Origin: Flavobacterium sp.
GTDB taxonomy: Bacteria > Bacteroidota > Bacteroidia > Flavobacteriales > Flavobacteriaceae
Length of the DNA: 5,031 bases
Assembly: GCA_024642295.1 (NCBI GenBank)
Contig: JAHEBK010000152.1
Span: 1-5,031, forward strand
Direction: 5' to 3'
This document shows, piece by piece, positions 1 through 5,031 of this stretch. Below the pieces are notes generated by a model that was not told where the DNA came from, made no database searches, and worked only from the letters and a program-made list of their open reading frames with translations. The number at the start of each line of letters is the position of its first letter. Within the stretch, counting starts at the first letter, position 1. The translations under genes and the position numbers were made by a program.

Positions 1-2756
1 GAAATATCAAAATTATAACCGGCATCTTTTAAATCGTTGACTACGTCAATCATATCCAAATATGCAAAATGTGGCAGCAAAAATTTATCGTGTAGCTCTG
101 TTCCCCAGCGGATTAGTTTTTTCTCGTAAGGTTCTTTCCAGAATTTGGCCACTAAGGAACGCACTAATAGATTTTGAACCAAATTCATGTGTTTGTGAGG
201 AGGCATGTCAAAAGCTCTTAATTCTAATATTCCCAAACGCCCTGTTGAGGAATCTGGAGAGTACAATTTATCGATACAAAACTCGGTACGGTGTGTGTTT
301 CCAGTGATATCAGTCAAGAGGTTTCTGAAAATTCTATCCACCATCCAAAAAGGTACTTCTTTGTCTTTTGGTATTTGTTCAAAAGCGATTTCCATTTCGT
401 AAAGACGCTCATCACGACCTTCATCAATACGAGGTGCTTGACTCGTTGGTCCAATAAATGGCCCTGCAAATAGGTAACTTAATACGGGGTGGTGTTGCCA
501 ATAGGTAATTAAGCTTCGCAATAAATCCGGTCTTCGTAATAATGGACTATCTTCAGGTCTTTCTGCTCCTAATGTTACGTGATTTCCTCCACCAGTTCCT
601 GTATGACGACCATCGACCATAAATTTATCGGTCCCCAAACGAGAAAGGAATGCTTCTTCGTAAAGTGCGGTAGTGTTGTCTACAATTTCTTGCCAAGATT
701 TAGCTGGATGTACATTGACTTCAATTACACCAGGGTCAGGAGTCACCATCATTTTCTCTACTCTGTAATCCGTCTTTGGTTGGTAGCCTTCAATTCTAAC
801 CGGCATTTGTAATTTTTCCGCAGTGGCTTCTATTGAAGTAATTAAGTCGACATAGTCTTCTAAATAATCAGTAGGAGGGAGAAAAACATACAACATTCCG
901 TCGCGCTCTTGTACGCAAAGTGCGGTAATGAAAGTATCAACTTCATATAACAAGGTGTCTTCTTCTTTTTTACCTTTCTTTTTAGTTTCTTTTTTTGACA
1001 ATACTTTTTTGACCGAATCAAAAATCTTTGAAATTGTTCCGTAACGTTTTTTTACTTTTTCATCGTAATCTCCTAAAGCAGGTAAATCTTCAAATAAACT
1101 TCGGTCTACGACTGTTTCCCTTTTGTTTTTAGAAGTTTTTGGAAGTGAATCCAAAGGTAAACGCAAACCAATTGGGGAATTTCCAGGTATTAAAAAGCAA
1201 TTTCCTCTTCTAAATTCCCATGCACAACTTTCCCAATTGTCTTCGGTGTAATTTTTTCGAATGGGTAAAACAAACCCAGATGGATTATTCAATCCTTTCT
1301 CTAAAACCTTTGCCAAATTATGGCGTTCTATGGAATCTTTTAAATTTACTTTCAGTGGGTCTAAATTCACTGGAAGCTTCCCTTCTTCAAGTGCCCAGTA
1401 GATTGGATCTTCGTAAGTAGGTAATATGTTTTTAGTGTCAATACCTAAAAACTTGGTTAATTCAGTAGTGAATTTATCAGCATCGTGAAAAGTAAATTCC
1501 GTTTCTCCTTCTTTGGCAACAAGTGCATCATTCTTCCATAAAGGGAATCCATCTTTTCTCCAGTATAATCCATATTGCCAACGTGGGAATAATTCTCCAG
1601 GATACCATTTTCCTTGACCAAAGTGCAGTAAGCCACCATGTGCAAACCGTTGTTTTAAACGTAGGGCTAAATCATAGGCGAGTTTTCGTTTCAATGGTCC
1701 ATCAGCAGCAGTATTCCATTCGGCTCCTTCAAAATCATCAATAGAGATAAAAGTAGGTTCTCCACCCATTGTCAATCTAACATCTCCTTCAATCAAATCC
1801 TTTTCTACCACATTCCCTACAGCCATAATATCTTCCCATTGTCTGTCAGAATATGGTTTGGTTACTCTTGGGTCTTCGTGGATGCGGGTTACTTTGTTTT
1901 CAAATTCAAAACTTACTTCACATTTTTCTGTAGCTCCTGTAACTGGTGCTGCACTTTCATAATGAGGTGTGCAACATAATGGGATATGTCCTTCACTAGC
2001 AAAAAGTCCAGAAGTAGGATCAAGTCCAATCCAACCGGCACCTGGAATATACACTTCAGCCCAAGCATGTAAATCGGTAAAATCATTTTCGGGTCCTGAT
2101 GGGCCGTCTAGTGATTTTATATCTGGGGCTAATTGTACTATATAACCAGAAACAAATCGTGCTGCTAAACCAAAGTGGCGCAAAACATGAATTAATAGCC
2201 AAGCAAAATCTCTACAAGAACCACTTTTTATTCTTAAAGTTTCTTCTGGTGTTTGCACGCCAGCTTCCATTCGCAAGTTATACGTTAGTTTTTTATACAC
2301 CTCTTGATTCAGGTATACCAAAAAATCATTTATTTCTATCGAATCATTTAATTTAATGTTTTCAATAAATTTTAAAAACACTGGACTTTCTTCACTTAGT
2401 TTTAAATAGGGAACCAACTCTTGTTCGAGTGTTTCGTCATATTTAAAAGGAAACTTTTGGGCATATTCTTCTACGAAATAATCAAAAGGATTGATGACTT
2501 GAAGTTTAGCAATAACTTCTACTTCTACTTTTAATTCTTTGATTTTATCAGGAAAAACAATTCTTGCTTGGTAATTCCCAAAAGGGTCTTGTTGCCAATT
2601 GATAAAATGATTCTCAGGACTTATTTTAAAAGTGTATCCTTCAATTTGAGTTCTAGAATGTACTGCTGGACGAAGTCTAAAAACATGTGGGAATAATTTA
2701 ACGCTTCGGTCAAATTTGTAGGTTGTCTTGTGTGAGATGGCTATTTTTATTGACAT
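1..2756 (-). CDS. Transglutaminase-like / DUF2126 fusion protein (C-terminus cut by window edge)
   Basis: This large cytoplasmic-looking protein has no signal peptide or membrane segment. The frame is open for 918 codons to base 1 without a stop; relatives are about 1,100 residues, so roughly 190 are missing. Residues 1-90 form the bacterial transglutaminase N-terminal beta region (start MSIKIAISHKTTYKFD). Residues 150-255 are the papain-like transglutaminase core, with catalytic Cys181 (GSCRDFAW), His230 (LHAWAEV) and Asp246 (GLDPTSG) all present. DUF2126 begins near residue 325 (TMGGEPTF at 329-336) and includes GKWYPGE, HTGTGGGNH (718-726) and ELRAFDMPPH (845-854). A Lys-rich linker lies at 565-600. 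The ATG at 2756 is the only ATG, GTG or TTG in frame before an upstream stop at 2844-2846, and it matches the usual family start. The substrate is unknown. Relatives commonly neighbour circularly permuted ATP-grasp and alpha-E genes, which suggests peptide or isopeptide bond chemistry. The family call is firm; the function is inference. Confidence 0.93.
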   Translation of the reverse strand, partial: MSIKIAISHKTTYKFDRSVKLFPHVFRLRPAVHSRTQIEGYTFKISPENHFINWQQDPFGNYQARIVFPDKIKELKVEVEVIAKLQVINPFDYFVEEYAQKFPFKYDETLEQELVPYLKLSEESPVFLKFIENIKLNDSIEINDFLVYLNQEVYKKLTYNLRMEAGVQTPEETLRIKSGSCRDFAWLLIHVLRHFGLAARFVSGYIVQLAPDIKSLDGPSGPENDFTDLHAWAEVYIPGAGWIGLDPTSGLFASEGHIPLCCTPHYESAAPVTGATEKCEVSFEFENKVTRIHEDPRVTKPYSDRQWEDIMAVGNVVEKDLIEGDVRLTMGGEPTFISIDDFEGAEWNTAADGPLKRKLAYDLALRLKQRFAHGGLLHFGQGKWYPGELFPRWQYGLYWRKDGFPLWKNDALVAKEGETEFTFHDADKFTTELTKFLGIDTKNILPTYEDPIYWALEEGKLPVNLDPLKVNLKDSIERHNLAKVLEKGLNNPSGFVLPIRKNYTEDNWESCAWEFRRGNCFLIPGNSPIGLRLPLDSLPKTSKNKRETVVDRSLFEDLPALGDYDEKVKKRYGTISKIFDSVKKVLSKKETKKKGKKEEDTLLYEVDTFITALCVQERDGMLYVFLPPTDYLEDYVDLITSIEATAEKLQMPVRIEGYQPKTDYRVEKMMVTPDPGVIEVNVHPAKSWQEIVDNTTALYEEAFLSRLGTDKFMVDGRHTGTGGGNHVTLGAERPEDSPLLRRPDLLRSLITYWQHHPVLSYLFAGPFIGPTSQAPRIDEGRDERLYEMEIAFEQIPKDKEVPFWMVDRIFRNLLTDITGNTHRTEFCIDKLYSPDSSTGRLGILELRAFDMPPHKHMNLVQNLLVRSLVAKFWKEPYEKKLIRWGTELHDKFLLPHFAYLDMIDVVNDLKDAGYNFDI

Positions 2757-2790
2757 AAAAAAATATTTTTGTAGCGTTATTGAATATATA

Positions 2791-2798
2791 CAAATATT
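2791..2798 (-). promoter_or_regulatory. Possible Bacteroidota -7 promoter element for the transglutaminase/DUF2126 gene
   Basis: Read on the minus strand this is AATATTTG, one mismatch from the Bacteroidota -7 consensus TAnnTTTG, about 35 nt before the start at 2756. No clear -33 TTTG element is seen at the expected distance upstream. The terminator at 2954-2985 implies that the gene needs its own promoter somewhere between 2757 and 2953, and this is the best match there. Chance occurrence is quite possible in such AT-rich DNA. Confidence 0.22.
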
Positions 2799-2953
2799 GA
2801 AAAAAAATCTGTATTTAAGGCTTTTTGATGACGATAATTTAAGTTAAAAAGGGTTTTTTAGATTAGTTTTATTGTTACTTTGATTTAAAGTTGATAATTC
2901 ATTAATGTGTTATTTTTAAAGCGAATTATTTATTAGATGTGTATTTTTTAAAT

Positions 2954-2985
2954 AAAAAAACCTGTTCGGTATTCCGAACAGGTTT
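2954..2985 (-). terminator. Rho-independent terminator of the glnK-amt operon
   Basis: On the minus strand a perfect 12-bp stem (AAACCTGTTCGG paired with CCGAACAGGTTT) closes a 4-nt loop and runs directly into a T-run (seven Ts including the end of the stem). It begins 25 nt after the amt stop codon. There is no T-run on the plus-strand side, so it acts for minus-strand transcription only. It separates the operon from the transglutaminase/DUF2126 gene downstream. Confidence 0.93.
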
Positions 2986-3010
2986 GTAAATTATTGCAAT
3001 CTAGTAGAGA

Positions 3011-4243
3011 CTAGTTGTCGTTCATACGATAATCAGGATAAGCGCTCATTCCATGTTCGTGCTCATCTAATCCTTCGATTTCTTCTTCTTTAGAAACTCT
3101 AAGTCCAATTGTTTTCTTGATAACGATAAGTATGATAAAAGAAGTTATTACACAAAATGCACCAATTGCAGCAACTCCTGTTAATTGTATTAAGAATTGG
3201 TCAACGCTAGCCATTGCTCCAAAGATTCCTACTGCAAGAGTTCCCCAGATACCACATACTAAGTGTACTGCAACAGCTCCAACTGGATCGTCAAGTTTTA
3301 ATTTATCTACTAAAGATACTGCCAATACAACTAAGATACCTGCAATAATACCAATTAAAATAGAATCTGTTGGTCCCATTTGGTCAGCACCAGCTGTAAT
3401 ACCTACTAAACCAGCAAGAACACCATTCAGGAACATTGTTAAATCAAGATTTTTATATAAAAATTGAGAGAACATAAAAGCAGCAACACCACCTGCAGCA
3501 GCAGCTAAACAAGTTGTAACTAATGTTAGAGAAGTTAATGCTGGGTCAGCAGAAAGTACAGAACCTCCATTAAATCCAAACCATCCTAACCATAAAACCA
3601 ATACACCACCAGTCGCTAAAGGCAAGTTGTGACCTGGAATAACTTTTGGTTTTCCGTTTTCGTCAAATTTACCAATACGTGACCCTAATAACCAGATGGC
3701 AACAAGTGCAGCCCATCCACCTACAGAGTGAACTAATGTAGATCCTGCAAAGTCATAGAATCCCATTTCATCAAGGAATCCACCACCCCATTTCCATGAA
3801 CCTGCAATTGGATAAACCAATCCTACATAGATAATTGCAAAAATCATGAATGAGTTAATTTTAATTCTCTCAGCAACTGCTCCTGATACAATTGTAGCGG
3901 CAGTAGCAGCAAACATTCCTTGAAACAAGAAATCTGTCCAGTATGTATATCCTTCGTTGTAAGCTAAATCTAATACACCATCCTTAAGTGGAGCTTCTAA
4001 ACCAAATCCTGCAAATCCTAAGAAACCATTAAAGTCTCCAGGGTACATTAAATTGAATCCAACTAAGCAATATAATAGTAATCCAATACAAATAATAAAT
4101 AAGTTTTTAAATAAGATGTTAATTGTATTTTTTTGTCTCGTTAAACCGATTTCTAAAAATGAAAATCCTAAGTGCATGAAAAATACTAATGCCGTACATA
4201 GCATCATCCATACGTTGTTTGTGGTTAATAATCCTGTATCCAT
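3011..4243 (-). CDS. amt: Ammonium channel, Amt/MEP/Rh family
   Basis: This 410-residue inner-membrane channel conducts ammonium/ammonia and is expected to work as a trimer. About eleven hydrophobic segments are visible, from residue 9 to about 376. Residues aligning with E. coli AmtB are all kept: Phe111 and Phe224 (the Phe gate, F107/F215), Trp152 and Ser228 (outer binding site, W148/S219), Asp164 (D160) and the twin histidines His172 and His327 (H168/H318). The conserved cytoplasmic tail GLRV...EGLD, which contacts PII, is at 380-393 and is followed by a short polar end. There is no extra N-terminal signal peptide, unlike E. coli AmtB. The first segment reads LGFSFLEIGLTRQKNT, closer to the plant AMT1 style than to the PG.ALFYGGL.R.KN form of E. 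coli. The gene follows glnK by 19 nt and ends 25 nt before a strong terminator. The A-rich leader has no Shine-Dalgarno sequence, as is normal in Bacteroidota. The call is secure; transport kinetics cannot be read from sequence. Confidence 0.97.
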   Translation of the reverse strand: MDTGLLTTNNVWMMLCTALVFFMHLGFSFLEIGLTRQKNTINILFKNLFIICIGLLLYCLVGFNLMYPGDFNGFLGFAGFGLEAPLKDGVLDLAYNEGYTYWTDFLFQGMFAATAATIVSGAVAERIKINSFMIFAIIYVGLVYPIAGSWKWGGGFLDEMGFYDFAGSTLVHSVGGWAALVAIWLLGSRIGKFDENGKPKVIPGHNLPLATGGVLVLWLGWFGFNGGSVLSADPALTSLTLVTTCLAAAAGGVAAFMFSQFLYKNLDLTMFLNGVLAGLVGITAGADQMGPTDSILIGIIAGILVVLAVSLVDKLKLDDPVGAVAVHLVCGIWGTLAVGIFGAMASVDQFLIQLTGVAAIGAFCVITSFIILIVIKKTIGLRVSKEEEIEGLDEHEHGMSAYPDYRMNDN

Positions 4244-4262
4244 AGTAGTAATTGTTTTTTTA

Positions 4263-4601
4263 TTATTTTAATGTTTCTCCGCCTTTTTCACCTGTTCTAA
4301 CTCTGTATGCCTCAGTTATGTCTGAAACGAAAATTTTTCCATCTCCTACATGACCTGTTGAACCTGCTTCTAAAATTGCTTTAATTGTTGCTTGTTCAAA
4401 ATCATCGTTAACAACTATTGATAGGTGTCTTCTTTGTATGTCACTAGTACTGTATGAAACACCACGATAAACATGGCCTTGTTTTTCGTTTCCAATTCCA
4501 GTTACATCCCAATAAGTAAAGAAATTTACTCCTACTTCATGTAATGCCTTTTTTACATCAGAAAATTTTGATTTTCTAATTGTTGCTTCAATTTTTTTCA
4601 T
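4263..4601 (-). CDS. glnK: PII nitrogen regulatory protein (GlnK type)
   Basis: This 112-residue cytosolic signalling protein matches E. coli GlnB/GlnK in length and is expected to be a trimer that senses ATP/ADP and 2-oxoglutarate and gates the Amt channel. The N-terminus MKKIEATIRKSKFSDVKKAL is the typical first beta strand and helix. The B-loop GDGKIF is at 86-91, and the C-loop arginines Arg100 and Arg102 precede TGE. The T-loop (about 37-54) reads GNEKQGHVYRGVSY, one residue shorter than in E. coli. It keeps tyrosines 45 and 50, corresponding to Tyr46 and Tyr51 (the uridylylation site), but has Glu at position 39 where E. coli has the Mg/2-oxoglutarate ligand Gln39. Gln41 could be the functional substitute in an alternative alignment. 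Pairing with amt 19 nt downstream supports the GlnK role rather than a general GlnB role. The ATG at 4601 gives a full-length domain; the leader is A-rich without a Shine-Dalgarno sequence. Confidence 0.96.
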   Translation of the reverse strand: MKKIEATIRKSKFSDVKKALHEVGVNFFTYWDVTGIGNEKQGHVYRGVSYSTSDIQRRHLSIVVNDDFEQATIKAILEAGSTGHVGDGKIFVSDITEAYRVRTGEKGGETLK

Positions 4602-4646
4602 GTTTAATTTGTTTTTGAAATTAAGGGTTATTACTTCATTTTTGGT

Positions 4647-4678
4647 AATAAAGCATTGGTACTTGTTATTGCTTTATT
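4647..4678. repeat. 9-bp inverted repeat in the glnK upstream region (operator or leader hairpin candidate)
   Basis: Arms AATAAAGCA (4647-4655) and TGCTTTATT (4670-4678) are perfect reverse complements around a 14-nt spacer, with arm centres 23 bp apart, about two helical turns. The repeat ends 46 bp before the glnK start. TTGGTA also occurs twice within it and at its edge, at 4642-4647 and 4656-4661. The spacing would suit a dimeric regulator, or the repeat could fold in a 5' leader. The sequence shows only the symmetry; the role is inference. Confidence 0.35.
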
Positions 4679-4944
4679 GTTAGTTTTTGAATTATTTTTA
4701 GCGAATTTATTAACTTTTTTAAAAGTGATGCTAGATTTTTAGAACTATTTGTTAAAATTCAAACCGAATTATTAATATTTGAAAATTGTAGCTAAATAAT
4801 AAATTATTAATAGAATTAATTGTGAAAAACTGTTTTTTTAATAATAGTGTATTTTAGTATTACCCTGTTATTTTATAGGTGTTTTTGTTTTTTACGCTAT
4901 ATGAATAGGTGTATTACTAGATTTTTATTAATTAAAACATACAT

Positions 4945-4978
4945 ACCCCCTATATTTTTAAGGGGTTGTCTTTTTTTT
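4945..4978 (+). terminator. Weak terminator-like hairpin with T-run, plus strand
   Basis: CCCCT (4947-4951) can pair with AGGGG (4961-4965) around a 9-nt loop, or in an alternative register ACCCC with GGGGT. An eight-T run follows at 4971-4978. These are the only runs of four or more C or G in the gene-free region, so they stand out. The stem is short and no plus-strand gene in the window precedes it, so it may instead be a protein-binding site or chance. Confidence 0.25.
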
Positions 4979-5031
4979 GTTTAAAATTGCAATTTTAAGA
5001 AATTCATGTGTTATTGTGTTTAAGATTGTTT

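Larger units (their letters stand above)
4602..5031. other. Gene-free AT-rich region upstream of the glnK-amt operon
   Basis: About 430 bp hold no convincing reading frame on either strand; stops are frequent in all frames and no protein motif is seen. The promoter of the glnK-amt operon must lie here. No strict TAnnTTTG element with a paired TTTG is found on the minus strand; the nearest is TAAATTCG (4709-4702), one mismatch and without a good -33 partner. No sigma-54 GG-N10-GC pair was found near glnK. Two items stand out and are listed separately: an inverted repeat at 4647-4678 and a C/G-tract hairpin at 4945-4978. A divergent gene could begin beyond base 5031. Confidence 0.7.

Noticed and set aside
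62..307. Plus-strand open frame of 81 codons at the left end
   Set aside because: It lies antisense to the conserved DUF2126 sequence, shows no recognisable protein features and has no promoter or ribosome-binding context.
1457..1645. Minus-strand open frame of 62 codons
   Set aside because: It is an out-of-frame shadow within the transglutaminase/DUF2126 gene, whose own frame is continuous there and matches family motifs such as GKWYPGE.
2099..2356. Plus-strand open frame of 85 codons
   Set aside because: It is antisense to the catalytic transglutaminase core, and the composition is that of a reverse-complement shadow.
2757..2953. Small gene or RNA between the operon terminator and the transglutaminase gene
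   Set aside because: The spacer is AT-rich with frequent stops in every frame and no structured element apart from the weak promoter candidate listed.
3117..3467. 116-codon open frame on the plus strand inside amt
   Set aside because: It is antisense to a well-conserved Amt coding region. Its translation is rich in Thr, Ile, Pro and Lys with no domain, as expected for a mirror of hydrophobic codons.
4053..4271. Plus-strand open frame of 72 codons spanning the glnK-amt junction
   Set aside because: It is antisense to the start of amt and the end of glnK, with low-complexity Asn/Ile/Lys content and no family resemblance.
4780..4820. AATAAT/ATTATT palindrome
   Set aside because: It is composed only of A and T in a very AT-rich spacer, so chance is the simplest explanation.
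4985..5020. Possible sigma-54 -12 element (TTGCAA on the minus strand)
   Set aside because: No GG dinucleotide lies at the required 10-nt spacing upstream, and it is nearly 400 bp from glnK.

Overview
The window reads as chromosomal DNA from a member of the Bacteroidota, most likely a Flavobacterium-like Flavobacteriaceae. The evidence is low G+C (roughly one third by eye), A-rich leaders with no Shine-Dalgarno sequence before any of the three starts, heavy use of A/T-ending codons, and the type of the PII, Amt and transglutaminase/DUF2126 proteins. There is no sign of mobile DNA, CRISPR, tRNA or rRNA. All three genes lie on the minus strand, so the natural reading direction is from high to low coordinates.

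Reading in that direction: bases 5031-4602 are about 430 bp of very AT-rich DNA without a gene. This stretch carries a 9-bp inverted repeat close to glnK and an isolated C/G-tract hairpin with a T-run further out. Then comes glnK (4601-4263), a PII nitrogen-signalling protein. After a 19-nt gap follows an ammonium channel gene, amt (4243-3011). The pair forms a two-gene glnK-amt operon, closed by a perfect 12-bp-stem intrinsic terminator at 2985-2954. After about 200 bp of AT-rich spacer, a long gene for a transglutaminase fused to DUF2126 starts at 2756 and runs off the left edge of the window. About 918 codons are present and the C-terminus is missing.

The operon logic is classical. Amt conducts ammonium across the inner membrane, and the trimeric PII protein is expected to plug the channel when nitrogen is plentiful. 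The channel keeps its Phe gates, twin histidines and C-terminal tail. The PII protein keeps its nucleotide-binding residues but has a one-residue-shorter, altered T-loop, so the details of its signalling may differ from the enterobacterial model. The transglutaminase/DUF2126 protein is separated from the operon by the terminator and is probably an independent unit. In other bacteria this family sits beside circularly permuted ATP-grasp and alpha-E proteins in a poorly understood peptide-ligase-like system. Those neighbours, if present, would lie beyond the left edge. That gene is the least understood item here; the rest is ordinary core metabolism.
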